From Hirsutella rhossiliensis (Eukaryota > Ascomycota > Sordariomycetes > Hypocreales > Ophiocordycipitaceae): DNA of 64,000 nucleotides. The notes under the pieces were generated by a model. That model did not search any database, was not told where the DNA came from, and saw nothing but the letters and a program-made list of their open reading frames with translations. Numbering within the stretch: the first letter of the stretch is position 1; the number at the start of each line of letters is the position of its first letter. The position numbers and the translations under genes are program-made. This document shows, piece by piece, positions 21,574 to 32,370 of the stretch. The stretch lies in the NCBI RefSeq assembly GCF_020360975.1, contig NW_025408670.1:1736001-1800000 (forward strand). Direction: 5' to 3'.

Positions 21574-24500
21574 CAGGACTTATCGTGGGGTCGATTTGCG
21601 GAGTAATTTCGGGAAATCGTATGCGATTACACATCTACCATCTGATAAGTGCCCGGCGGCGCGCACGCGAATATCTCCACGGCCAGCAGCCCAATCCAGG
21701 CCATTCCGGGGCCTGGGGGACTACTACACTCCGGCGGCGCGTTTGGTCGAGGAGCACGTATAGGCTACTGCCCGTCGAGATATTTGCGTTGCAGCGCCGC
21801 GAATGGGTAATGGGGCTAGGCTCGGCCACAGGAACTGTGAGATAGTAATGCACTGATCCTACGGCCCTTTGATCCTCAAAAATATGTCTAGTTACATGGA
21901 TATAAATATGTGTAAAGACTCTACGAGGCGGCTGGCTTACGTCGACGAGGGCGGTCCGCTTTCCCAGCCGGGTCCTCCCCCGACGGCCCTGACCTCGAGT
22001 TGGACCTGGTCCCGGCCTGGACCTGGGTCATCGGGCACGGGGTCCCTACCTGTACCCGTATCTGGCCCTGGCCCTGGCCCCGATCCTGGCCCCGCCGTCG
22101 GCGCTGTTTGAGTTCGTCGACGAGTCGGTTCAAGCTTCGGCCGGCGCGTAACAGCTCTAGCTCTGCAACGGCCGCCTCCTTGCATTTGCCGGACGCCATA
22201 CGGGCCAACAGCTCGTCCCAGATCACCTTCCGGCGACAGAACTGCACTCTGACCCCGTTCCCCGGCGCCAGCGGCTTCCCACGTCTCTTCCAGCTCCCGT
22301 ACGGCCTTCTGACCTGCAAACCCTTCCTCCCACTCCTTCCAGACGTCCCCACCGTAAAGACCCTTGCCAGGGCTGTGACGATAGGCATGCCTGGTACCAG
22401 AGGCTCTGGGTCGGGGGCCGGGGCCGGAGCTGTATTGAGATTCAAGGTAGGTACTGTTGACGGCGCCGGGGCCGGGGCCGGCGCCAGCGCCTCTGCTGAC
22501 CCGGCTCCGAAGTAACCGGTAAAGGTGATAGGGACCTTGCCTTGGAGGAGGGCATCGAGGCCGCCCTGAATCCCGTCCAGCCGGGCCTCAAGCCGGATGG
22601 CGAGCCGCTGACTATTCTGTAACAGGGCCTCCCGCGTGCTCTCTATGACGCCGCTTAGTTCCGGCAGCGCGCGTCGTACGAGCAGGCTTACCGGCTCCAT
22701 AGCCCCTACCGCGGTGGACCGCACGGCGACGGCGAACTCGTCCCACTCGGGCCCGCTAAAGGGCGTAGGCGAAGAACGGTAGCGACGGGTAGCGGAGCTG
22801 TAGGACGGCCAGGTCCTGCAGAAGTACTATACGCAGGCGCCGCATAAGCAAGGAAGCCGTCGGCGGCTAAGTCGTCGTCGTCGAGACCGCCTTCTGCCCA
22901 GCATTGCCGGCGCGCCCGCGCCTCAAAGCGGGGTTCCCTCCTCGATCCACGGCCACAGCTGCTTTTGTAAGACGTACGGGGTTCGTGAGCCGCACGCGCG
23001 AGGAAGTAGTCCCCGGGAGGCCGAGAAGCCGGCGACGATACGCATGAACTGCCGCGGTAGGTGCGTAAGATATGCCTGGCAGAGCACGCTCTGGTTCCAG
23101 CGGCCGGCCTGCGAGATCTGGGCGAGCGACGTGCCATGGGTCTCCGCGTCCTGGGCGCCCACCCTGCGCGGGAGGTGCGTCTTCTTCGACGCGATAAGGC
23201 CGGCAGCGCCGAAGATACGCCAGGTCTCTTGTAGCTGCGTCGGGTACGAGAGCTCCTGCTCGCGGTCCCGCCCGACGAGGACCTTGATCCGATACCAGTC
23301 CTGACGGCGCCGGAAGGACGGGGGCGGTTCGCCGGCGACGTGCCAGCGCCAAAAGAAGAGCTGTGCTAGGGCCCCTTGCGTACAGAATAAGGGGTCCTTG
23401 TGCCGGAGCGCGCCCATAAACTCCTTCCTCGCCGTCTTATTTAGCTTGCCGTCCCGTAAAAGGCTTACCAGGCAACCACAGGCGGTCGGCCCTTCCGAAG
23501 GCGGATAGTCGAGTAGGGACAGGTCTGCAAGCTCCATCTTGCGGCGGTTCTCCCCCCGTAAGAGGTAGTAGTGGCCGAAGAGGAGGTCGACTCGCGTACG
23601 GAGGTTTTGCGGCGTATACGCGGCGCCAGTGAGAAGGAGATCCTGGATCCGAAGCCATTCATCGGGAGGTAGCCGGCCTGGATCCCGTCGCTCCCGCGGT
23701 CTTTAAAGGAGGCTCGGTCGTGCTTCCCCGCTGCCGGCCCCGTTGCTCAAGGAATCCTCGTACGGCGGCGCCCCGGGATTCTCCGTATTCGAGTTGCCGT
23801 GAGCCACCTGGAGCCTCCATAGCTCGATAACGGCCGCGATATAGGCGTCGATAGTGCCCTCGTAAGCAAAGACCCTTCGGTAAGGTCTACTGCAGCCGTC
23901 GCGAGGCCTGTGGGTGGCACGTAACCCTCGCGGTCGTCAGCGAGCAGCTCAGCGGCCTCGGCCAGGGGACCTCAAAGCTTCGGCCAGGCTTTCGGCCTCT
24001 GCCATGGCCGCGGCCTCGAGCTGCTCCTGTTCGCGCTGTTGCCGTACCTGTACGGCCTCGCCGTTGCCGTCGCCCTAACCTTACCCGCGCGCGCGGCTTC
24101 TTCTGCGGCGGCACAACGCGTCGTAACAGGATATCCTCTTTGAGCCACGCCGCCAGCTTGTCCGGCGTTACGAGCTCGCCGTCGGGCCAGCTATAGAGCG
24201 AGCCGTCTGCTGCAGCCCGAGGCGTATGGCACCAGGCCTATACGTATTTGTCTGTTAGCCGCCTGGGGGCCGTACGTGACAGGGATCGAAGTGGAGGACC
24301 GGCCGGGGACGCGCCTTCCACTCCCGCTGCTTCGCCGCGTAACTCCGCGCCGTGTTCGCCGGCTGTTCGTCCTTCTTCGCCTGGATGCCCGCCTCCGGGC
24401 GGCACGGGCGCGCTCGTCAGCTGCCGTGTACGAGTCGTCCGCGGCCATCTCGGTCGATCGGGCAACGTTCCTACGGGGCGAATGTCTGGGCTGGTGTTGG

Positions 24501-24638
24501 CCGGAAACCCGATAAGTTGGGTGGGAACTTATCAAATGCACTTATCAGGCGTCCTGCACACGATTTCACGGGCGGCGTTTTGCGGGCGATAAGTGGTCAC
24601 GTGGCCTAAGTGAATTACGACGCAATTGCGGGCACCAC
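21574..24638 (-). mobile_element. Crypton-type tyrosine recombinase transposon
   Basis: This 3065-bp GC-rich insertion is absent from E1 and flanked by the 7-bp direct repeat CGATAAG (21567-21573 and 24639-24645). It has no terminal inverted repeats, as expected for Cryptons, which move by a tyrosine recombinase through a circular form. The left junction reads CGATAAG-CAGGA-CTTATCG, two 7-bp inverted arms around a 5-bp spacer. Several further GATAAG or CTTATC motifs sit in both subterminal regions. It encodes a single Crypton protein on the minus strand, now broken. Confidence 0.87.
21921..24448 (-). pseudogene. Crypton recombinase (Ndc10-like domain plus GCR1-like DNA-binding domain), frameshifted
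   Basis: The likely start is 24448 ('MAADDSY'), followed by an Arg-rich segment and 'LVTPDKLAAWLKEDILLRRV' near 24185-24117. The recombinase-like core runs across 23660-22920. It includes 'RTRVDLLFGHYYLLRGEN', 'RHKDPLFCTQGALAQLFFWRW', and a block with His, then 'QAGRWNQ', then a Tyr in 'CQAYLTHLPRQFMR', matching the H...R...Y layout of fungal Cryptons. A C-terminal GCR1_C-type block ('YGSWKR...FCRRKVIWDEL') lies near 22325-22170, followed by a Gln/Gly-rich tail. A TAG before 'AWCHTPR' and frameshifts near 24110, 23700, 23010, 22930 and 22760 break it. Confidence 0.88.
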
Positions 24639-25639
24639 CGATAAGCCCGATAGTCTGATTCTTCTAGACTAGCCTCGTAGGCTTAGACGTTGTGTCCTAG
24701 AAGATTCCTTCCTCTCGAAGAAGGCGGAAGGAAATCAGGCTCGTTGAAAATCGAGGGCAAAAAGCTACCCTTTTTCGTCGAAGAATTCGTATAGACCCGT
24801 TAGGTAATTTTATCGTGAAATTTACCCTTCCGTATCCCTCTATCCGTACGGTTAATTCCCCGGCAATAAGGTATTCCCTCCGTGCCTTCTTAAAGGACCG
24901 GAATCGTGAGAGTGTATTGCAGATATCGAGGGACGCACCAGAGTCAAGGATAGCTGATTTTCGTAGGGGATAGTCGGAGGGTCCTAACGGTTGGTCTTGC
25001 TGATCCGTGGGGAAGACGAATGCCGGATTTGCTATACCAACGATTTTTCCTCGAATTTGCGGTAGCGGCGTTAGTTGCTATTTCTTAGCAACCCGAATCT
25101 CGTCTATCTTCTTCTGCAACGAGGGGTCCTCCTTAAGAGACTGTTGTACTGTTTCTTGTAGCCTCTTTGAAGGGTTGACTCCTTTAGGTCGGTTTTCCTC
25201 GAAGACCTGCCAGCAGTCCTCTAGCCGATAGGGCTTTTTGCATGCTTGGCAGGTAGGTCGATTCCTTCTCGTTCGTTTCTTCGAGGAATCCTCGTCCCGG
25301 TCCGGAAGGTCTGCTTGAAAACCCCCCCGTTTTACCCCTTGTTGCTGATTTTGACGAAGAGGTTCGATTTCGACTAGTTCCCTGATTTTTCGACTAACGG
25401 ACTGAAAGGTCTATTGGGGGACTAGTCGGGCCGGTCTGACTAACGGGACCGGGGCCGGGCCCGGAGCAAGAGGCGGAGCCGGGGCCGGGCCTACGGCAGC
25501 CGTTGAAGACAGTGTTAATGCTCTCGAGGGAGGTGGAGCCGAAGGAGCAACAGCCGCAACAGCAGCAGCGGGAGCCGCAGCAGCAAGGGCTGCAGCAGCT
25601 GCAGGTCGAGCCGTCTAGGTCAAGTGCTGGCCACGAAGG

Positions 25640-26329
25640 AATAAGACTGCTTGCTGTTGTACTCTAGCAGCCTCTTCGTCTAGTTCCCGGCTAGCTTCTC
25701 GAAAGATAGTCGAGTAACCGTTACTAATAGGCTTTATTAGCAGAGATATATCCCGTAGCCACTGGCCGGAAAGAGCTTCTGTGAGGAAGTATTAGTTAGC
25801 TTCCTCGAGGATTTCTTCCTACTTAGCTAGCTACGAAGAAGCTAGTAGGTTCCTAGTAGAAAAGGCTCCTAGGTGGGCCGTATAGGTCTTCCTAATACGG
25901 TCAGTTATATAACCTCTTAAGGGAGCTGTTAAGGTCTCGAGCTTTAAAAGCCACTGCCTAGGAGTCTCTTCCTCTCGAAGAGAGATTAGCTTTGCGGCAC
26001 TAACGGACTCCGTTATCGCCGTACGAGCAGCCGTTAGCAACTTCGTCTCGTAAAGGTATTCCTTTCGGTGACTCTCGTAGTCGCCTAAGGCAGCAGAAAA
26101 AGCTCTCTGTTGTGCAGAGGTTAGCTTAGAGAAGAAGCTCCTCTGCAAAGTCCGTTGCCCTAGGACGAAGAGGGGGCTCGAGAGGGTCCTGCTTGTCAGA
26201 GAAGACCAAATTGTGGATGGTTCTGTCTACCCGAGCCCGTAGCTCCTTTACCCATTTATCCCAATCTTGGGGCTCTGCAAGAATCGTCCTACGGACCGTA
26301 GGGACGGCAGAGGAGTCGATTTTCGTCAT
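25640..26329 (-). pseudogene. E2 Copia gag, broken by a small deletion
   Basis: The start (ATG at 26329) and first 60 codons match E1 gag and keep CAA where E1 has TAA ('AEPQDWDK'). A short deletion near 26130, relative to E1, shifts the frame ('TDFAEELLL' then stop). The continuation in another frame ('SKLTSAQQRAFSAALG') is recognisable to about 25830, after which TAG codons appear. Confidence 0.75.
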
Positions 26330-26453
26330 TGTTGCGGGGAAAGGTAGAAAAGTCGGTTAAAATCGGCTTTTCTAGTAAGAGGGGTAAAAGGGAGCCACGA
26401 GGGATGCAAGAAGGGTGCCTTTTGCAGCAGCCGGAAGGTATAGGAATACTATT

Positions 26454-26470
26454 CCTCCCGGGCTTATAAC
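26454..26470 (-). promoter_or_regulatory. E2 primer-binding site, one RIP-type change
   Basis: The plus strand reads CCTCCCGGGCTTATAAC next to the 5' LTR. It differs from E1 by one C-to-T within the CpA of the CAT anticodon complement. This would weaken pairing with the initiator tRNA-Met half. Confidence 0.7.
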
Positions 26471-26928
26471 TCTCGCGAAGAGAGATGCGAGAAATGCATA
26501 TAAAATGCACGAAGGTGAAATTAGAAGTAAGGGGTCGGACAGGCAGGGCAGAGATGTTTGAATCTTGCGGGGGCAGTAATTGCAGTAGGGGAGTGATTGT
26601 TGTATTGCCTTGATTGTCCTTCTTTCCTCTATCTAACGCCCCTATTTATACCCGTCTGGCATCTCAATTAACAAAGAAGATCCTGCTTAAAGAAGCCACT
26701 GATGTCCTTTTAACTACCGAGCTTTTTGCCGGTTTTTTCCTTCCTTTGCAGCCGTTTCCGGCATATCCGTCTTATCTCTCGCTACTTTATGCTTTCCCTT
26801 ATGCCCCCACCCTCCTTTCTACACCTCTTCTCGGCTCCTTCTTCTATACCGGGTGTTTCTAGCTTCCTTGGTCCCTCTTACTAAGGGATATCTTCGAGAA
26901 CTACGAAATCAGGCCACGCTTCGCGATA
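26471..26928 (-). repeat. E2 5' LTR (right)
   Basis: This 458-bp partner of 15172-15620 has its terminal CGCGACA changed to CGCGATA, a RIP-type C-to-T at the outermost base pair of the element. The ATAAT duplication follows directly. Confidence 0.9.
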
Positions 26929-27746
26929 ATAATATTAAAGTTAACTTATTTATCGTAGCCTTAGATATTAATATTAAAGTAATTAATCTCTATATTAATA
27001 ATTCCGTTATTATAGTTAAGGGCCTCTCCTTTAATATTTATAAGTTTATATAGATCTTTCTTATATCTCTATATAAGTCGGTAACGATTAATAACTTTAG
27101 GTAAAACGTAATTACCTATCGCGCTATAGTCTAAAAGTATATATATATAATATCCCGCGATTTAAATATCTAATACTATTTAGTTACTATAGCTTACTAT
27201 TACTATATATAGGGTCCTTAGATCTTATTATATCGTGCTAGTTTATAGCCCTTTTATAGATAGTATACCTTATTTTTTACTTAGTCTTTATTTATTTTAT
27301 TTAGGTATTCTTCTTTAATTTATTATTAATATTATTTCTTTATATTTTTATCGCGTAGTATTATATTAAGGCTTAAGAGACTAATTTCTTATAGCTAATC
27401 GAAGATTTCTTATTTCTTAACGCTATATTATTTATATTATACTACTTTATAGTTAATTATATACTATACTTTATAATTCTATTTATTTTTATATTAAAAG
27501 TTAAGTTTTTATTTAATATCTTTTTATTTTTCGCGTAGTATTTCTATATTAATTTTTCCTTAGTTAAATATAGCTTATAGCCTTTATATATATTACTAAT
27601 AATATAACTTAATCGTTTAGGTAGCGTTAATTAACTTTTTAGTAGTTTAGTTCTATACTTAAATAGGGTTTTAAAAGTACTTATCCTTTAAACCTAACTA
27701 AGAAAGTATTATATCGTGCCCTTATCTAAAACTATATTATATAATC
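26929..27746 (-). pseudogene. G1-A fragment between E2 and MULE-B (pol N-terminal/protease region)
   Basis: This piece matches G1-B from 36440 onward. G1-B has an extra 274-bp block at the equivalent of about 27600. It should carry the protease and the end of gag of the Gypsy element, but RIP is so heavy that I could not identify the protease Asp-Thr/Ser-Gly motif with confidence. Confidence 0.7.
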
Positions 27747-27885
27747 GAGTATTACTATTTATATAGATAAAAGTCTCTATTTATATAAACGATCTACTTT
27801 TTCTATATATACCTTGCCCGCCTAGCCCCCGCTACCTAATTTAGCTGCACTAACGTAGTAAAGGAGGGAGCCGCGCTAAGCGTAG
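27747..27885 (+). repeat. MULE-B left terminal inverted repeat
   Basis: About 139 bp matching the reverse complement of 30485-30622. It includes the AGTATTACTATTTATATAG end and the GGAGGGAGCCGCGCTA block at the inner edge. Confidence 0.88.
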
Positions 27886-27969
27886 CGTAAAGCCCCGCTA
27901 AGGGAGAAATCTGCCCTTCCTACCTATATCGCAAAGTAAAGCTATTCGTGATAGACCTACGATTTATCC

Positions 27970-28060
27970 TTAACGAGCCTACCGAAGAGCCTGCTAAAGA
28001 GCCTACTAAAGAGCCTGCCGAACAGCCTGCTAAACAGCCTGCCGAACAGCCTACTAAAGA
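27970..28060 (+). repeat. 12-bp coding minisatellite in MULE-B
   Basis: Seven to eight copies of a 12-bp unit, variants of GAGCCTGCTAAA and CAGCCTGCCGAA. They encode Glu/Gln-Pro-Ala/Thr-Lys/Glu repeats at the N-terminus of the transposase. Confidence 0.8.
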
Positions 28061-29087
28061 GCTCGTCGGGCTGCTAATTCTACCTCTGCCGCCCTCGCTA
28101 ACCTTTAACTCCTTTAACGAGCTCTATAACTTCCTCTAGAGCTTCTATCGTAGTTATAGCGCCGCTATCGTTAAGAGCTCTAGCTTACGTAAGCGTAAGA
28201 TTAACGGGTAGTTCTTACCTATATACGTTATATTTATTTATAATTATAGCCTTTAACGAGCTTCGTTAAGTAGCGGCCTTTATAAAGCGTCCTTATAAAA
28301 GCTTAACTACCCCGTTAAGATTATCGCATCCGTAATAAAGAGATCCTACTAAAAGTAGACTTTTCGCGTTAACGATAGTTAATATAACTATAGGCAATTA
28401 ATCGACTCTTTAGCTTATAATATCTATCGCCGCTAAACCTAAGTATAGTAAGAGCTCGAGAGAAGCCTTTCTAAGTATCGTGCTCTCCTAGCTCGCGAGA
28501 TAGCCTCGATTATTAAGGACTTTACTAAAGAGAGCTTCTTCCGCTAGCGAGATATATATAACGACCGCTAGAAGATCCGTGCTATGGCCCTTAGTAGTAA
28601 GACTATAACCTAGGCCTTTATCGATTACCTTTAACGCGGCGGCCTTAAGTATATAGTTAAATTTAGCGACGATAACGATAAGTAGAAGGTCGAGGCTATC
28701 TTCTAGATATACCCTTAGTGCGAGTAGATATAGAAGCGATTTCCGGAAGTCTTAGGACTTAATAATATATATAAAACGAACCGGTTTAAGATATATCTCT
28801 TCTAAGCTACTAAAGTTACTAATTAATAGTTTATAGCTAACTTCGCTTTTAGCCTTATTAATATAGAGAAGGAGGAAGGGTTCTAGTAGCTTTATAAACG
28901 CCTTAACTAGCTTCGCCTTAAAGTTAGGGTCCCGGCGCCTTCTATAGTTATTATAGATAAGGAAAAAGCCCTTAAAAACATACTCTTACGCGTTTTCCCT
29001 TTATTATAGTAATGACTTTACATTTACTATATTAACGCTAATATTAACGCGAAAATTAAGTTACGTTAAAAGGAGCCTAGCGGCGTT

Positions 29088-29119
29088 AACGATAATAATA
29101 ATAATAATAATAATAATAA
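29088..29119 (+). repeat. (AAT)n run in MULE-B
   Basis: About ten AAT triplets in the transposase frame, following AACGAT. RIP would turn an original GAT (Asp) run into AAT because every TpG becomes TpA. Confidence 0.75.
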
Positions 29120-30484
29120 AGCTAACGGCGTTAACGGCGCTAACGATCCTACTAATATCTTCCTTAGTAGAGTCGCTATATAAAAAGAAGCTAAAGACGA
29201 GATCTTAAGCGTATAACCTATATAACCTAAAGACTATAGCCGCGAGGGGATATTTACTACTTAGAAGGCCGTTATCTACGCCCTAACTAAGGTAGGCTTT
29301 TAGTCGGCTTAGCGGGCGCTTAATTATAAGTATAGATAATACTAAGGCTATATTATAAGATATATTTCTAAGGAATATATACTATAGCGAGAGTAGTAGG
29401 CTTATTACTATATTAGCCGCTATTATAACTTTAGCTAGAGGGTTAATAGCTTAGTTAAGACTATATATAAAGATATAAAGTCGTATTTACTTATAGGCAC
29501 CGGCGAACTCTTTTACCTATATACTACGTTAGAGTAAATAATCGTAAATAAAGAACGCTCCTATATCTAAGAGGCGGCCCGCTAAAAGTTAAGGTAGTAG
29601 CTTCTTTATCTTAGCTAAAAATAGCTAGGCAAGCTAAATATTAAACTTACCTACTAAGCGGTTAACCTCCTTACTAAGTAATACTAGCTTACCTTAGCCG
29701 CGATGCCCTTAGAGCCTAAGTAAGAGCGGGAGTTATAGCCGCTACTATATTATACGGGTTAATTTATATAGTAGTAAGGGCTTCCTTATATATATACGAT
29801 CTTCTAACGCCTTTAAGCTAACGTTCCGCTTACGAAGTACGATATTTACCCTTAGTAGTAGCTTAAGAAGCCTCTAGTAGAGAAGCCCCCCCTTTTATAT
29901 ACGAATTACGCTAATCCTTACTATTAAGATCTCGATAAGCTACTTCTTTAAATCTAAGACCCTAATATCGTTTAAAGCCTCCGTAGCCGACCTCGCGTTG
30001 CTAAGAATACTAGCCTACCTATGCCTTAAGACCTAAGGCTATATCGAGATAAAGACAACGATGCCGCGTAGCTAGCTTCGTAGCCGGCCTTATAGTTAGT
30101 TAGAGGTATATAGAGACGGCTGCCGCGGTCTAGTTAAGCAAGCACCCGCCGCCTTAACGCTAGCGTACGCCGTACGCGTATATAAGCCGAGATCGATAAA
30201 AGAGGTAGTTAGGGCTCTACCCGGCCGTTATTAGGAAGATCGCGAGCGCGCGTAAATATATAGGGAAGGGGATCTCGAGGGAGACAGGGCAGAGGTATAA
30301 GGGCTACGCCGGCCTCGTCGGTAAAGGAGGTTATCCTAGCTACGTAGCCTACGCCTACGTAGCCTAGGCCGGATAATTAGCCGGGCCGTAATATATAACG
30401 TAATATATATATATCTCGCGATAATCGCGAAGATACGTTATTTAAACGAATTAAGGTGCCCTAGGCTTATAGGTATATATAATC

Positions 30485-30622
30485 TTTACGCTAGCGCGGC
30501 TCCCTCCTTTACTACGTTAGTATAGCTAAATTAAGTAGTAGGGGCTAAGTAGGCGGGGTACGTGTAGAAAAAGTAGATCGTCTATATAAATAAAGACTTT
30601 TATCTATATAAATAGTAATACT
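30485..30622 (-). repeat. MULE-B right terminal inverted repeat
   Basis: The inverted partner of 27747-27885. Mismatches between the two arms are mostly C/T and G/A, so they post-date insertion and come from RIP. Confidence 0.88.
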
Positions 30623-30631
30623 TATATAATC

Positions 30632-31902
30632 TAAGTAAATATATAATATCTATAAAATATACTTATAGTACTTATAAGTAAGAAGTATTTATAGATCGTC
30701 TTTAAATTCTCCTTATAGTTACTATTCTTATTATAGAGCTATAAAGGTATCGACTATAGCGATAGCTATAGTATAGTCTCCTCTACGTAGTACTAGTTAA
30801 TATTGAATTAATATAGCTTATTAGTTTTCTATAAGAATTTAAGGTATTTATTAGGTTCTAATTTTAAGTATTTCTTTAAATTCTTTAAAGTATAAAGCGT
30901 ATTCTTTAATTATAGTATTTTTATTTAGTAGTAAGGGTAGTAGTATAAGTTCGTTCTTATCTTTTATTTCTCTAAGTATTTCTTATTTTTTAAAGCTTAT
31001 ATTATTAATACTTTATTATTCCTTCTTAAGTTATTACCTAAGTTTCGTAAGTATAAGGGCTATATCTATATCTTCTTTATTATATTATTTATAGACTATA
31101 TATTATTATTATCGATTTTTATTTTATATATCTTCTTAGAATCGTTTACTATTCTTCTTAATTTAGTTTTAAGAGACTCCTTTAAGATAAGGGTATTTTA
31201 GTTTTATAAATTTAACTTATTTCTATATTTTAAGATCCTTTTATTATATTATTATAAAGGTTTTCCTTAATAGCTTTAAGAACTATTTAATATTATTCTT
31301 ATCGCTTAAGTATACTATATATTTATTATTATAGTATATAGTTTAACTAAGGAGTTTATAGTTTAGTTCTTATTTATTAATAGCGTTTAGGTATTTTTTA
31401 CCTTTTAAGGCTAGTACTTAATAGATTTTCTTCTCTTTATAAGGTTATCTATATTCTTTAAAGTAATATCTAAGTTTCTTATAGTTAAAATACTTTACTT
31501 TACTTTTCTATATTATATCTAGATCTATCTTACTTAGGTTAGTTATATAGGTATAAGTAATAAGAGTTTCGCGCTTTTTTTTATAGTTAGCGTATTAGTT
31601 AAAGTTATTCTTATAAGAAGGGTTTTAGTTTCCTCTTCCTTATTTCTTTTCTTAGTATTACGTATACTATCTATCGTCGATTTATACTACTATAGTAATA
31701 TAGTCTAAGAGGTTATTAGGTTAATTTTCCTTATAAAGCTCGTTCTTAACTTCTTTTTTAAGCTTATTATAAAATTATAATATAAGAGGTTCGTTATCTT
31801 AATTAAGCTTTAAGGTAATTTAATAGAACTTTATAGTATAATCCGATATTAATATCCTTTATTAAAGTTCTTAAAGTTTCTATTTAGCTTTTTATTCCTT
31901 AT
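30632..31902 (-). pseudogene. G1-A fragment between MULE-B and G1-B (gag region)
   Basis: This RIPed sequence matches G1-B 37536-38794 and is the gag part of the Gypsy element on the minus strand. It stops at 31902, where G1-B was inserted with duplication CTTAT. The rest of this gag resumes at 39759. Confidence 0.8.
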
Positions 31903-32352
31903 TATAACGACCGGTGTTATTCCTAAGGGATAAACCTATCGAGGGGTTTATATTAGTAGATATAATAGGGCGTGGTCTAAGTAATAATAAGTATATTATA
32001 TTAGTAATAAGTTAGAGGTCGTAGACTATAGACTATAACTAGGTAATTAAAATTAGAGATAGAATCGTAATAAAGATCTATATTAAAAGCTAGAGAGCTA
32101 TCTATCTAAAGGAGTAAAAGTAGGTAGCTATATATACCTATAGAGACTATCCTTAGATTATAGGCCTAGCTATAATCCTTAACGTTAGATCGTATAGAGC
32201 GTAGTAATCCTATTAATCCTAGATTACTTAGATCTCTACGATCCCCTCGATCTTATATCTATTAGATAGTCGTGCCGACTATTTATCTATTAGACAGTAT
32301 TACGTGCTTAACGCGGTCGACCGTTAGCGGCCTAGTAGCCGTAGTCGTAATA
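31903..32352 (-). repeat. G1-B 3' LTR (left)
   Basis: This 450-bp LTR begins TATAACGACC and ends GTAGTCGTAATA on the plus strand. The original TG start has probably become TA. Close copies are at 39304-39753, 40256-40724 and, inverted, 61810-62280. Confidence 0.9.
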
Positions 32353-32370
32353 CGATATCTCCCTTCCTTT
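32353..32370 (-). other. G1-B polypurine tract
   Basis: The minus strand reads AAAAGGAAGGGAGATA immediately before the 3' LTR, the expected primer for plus-strand synthesis. Confidence 0.65.

Larger units (their letters stand above)
15632..25640 (-). pseudogene. E2 Copia pol, interrupted by a MULE and a Crypton
   Basis: The pol reading frame is spread over 15632-18744, 21375-21566 and 24646-25640 on the minus strand. The 'FYVDDII' reverse transcriptase block is intact at 16745-16765. The integrase region is cut by the MULE insertion at the ninth base of a CTTATTATA duplication, and the Crypton lies further upstream in pol. The RNase H part lacks about 200 bp relative to E1. TAG codons are frequent at expected Gln and Trp positions. 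Confidence 0.8.
15172..26928 (-). mobile_element. Ty1/Copia retrotransposon E2, second copy of the E1 family, with two nested DNA transposons
   Basis: E2 is flanked by ATAAT (15167-15171 and 26929-26933) inside G1-A. Its LTRs (449 and 458 bp) and interior match E1 throughout. The match is interrupted by a MULE at 18754-21365 and a Crypton at 21574-24638. Without these, E2 is about 6.06 kb. Relative to E1 it lacks roughly 200 bp in the RNase H region (junction near 16353) and carries about 65 extra bp near 17515-17580. Sequence differences from E1 are mostly C/T or G/A. It is non-functional. Confidence 0.92.
27948..30380 (+). pseudogene. MULE-B transposase, RIP-inactivated
   Basis: The protein can be followed in essentially one plus-strand frame through many TAG and some TAA codons. 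It has an N-terminal Pro/Glu/Lys repeat, then 'SFNELYNFL.SFYRSY' (FAR1-like start). The catalytic blocks are 'VLGLNNIYKTNRFKIYLF' at 28748-28800 (first Asp changed to Asn) and 'VVIIDKEKALKNILL' near 28945-28985. A poly-Asn tract and a SWIM finger remnant 'GLPYIYDLL' near 29790-29810 (Cys and His lost to Tyr) follow, and an Arg/Gly-rich tail ends about 30380. The order is that of MULE transposases. No ATG survives at the start. Losses are almost all C-to-T or G-to-A. Confidence 0.85.
27747..30622 (+). mobile_element. Mutator-like DNA transposon MULE-B, heavily RIPed, long TIRs
   Basis: This 2876-bp insertion in G1-A is flanked by the 9-bp duplication TATATAATC (27738-27746 and 30623-30631). 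The uninterrupted site is visible in G1-B at about 37526-37536. The ends are inverted repeats of about 140 bp. The plus strand encodes a MULE transposase with many TAG codons. A second, 5'-truncated copy is at 43525-44529. Having at least two copies probably explains why MULE-B was RIPed while MULE-A was not. Confidence 0.9.

Noticed and set aside
22000..22515. 171-codon plus-strand frame
   Set aside because: It is antisense to the GCR1-like domain and Gly/Gln tail of the Crypton, open only because of high GC.
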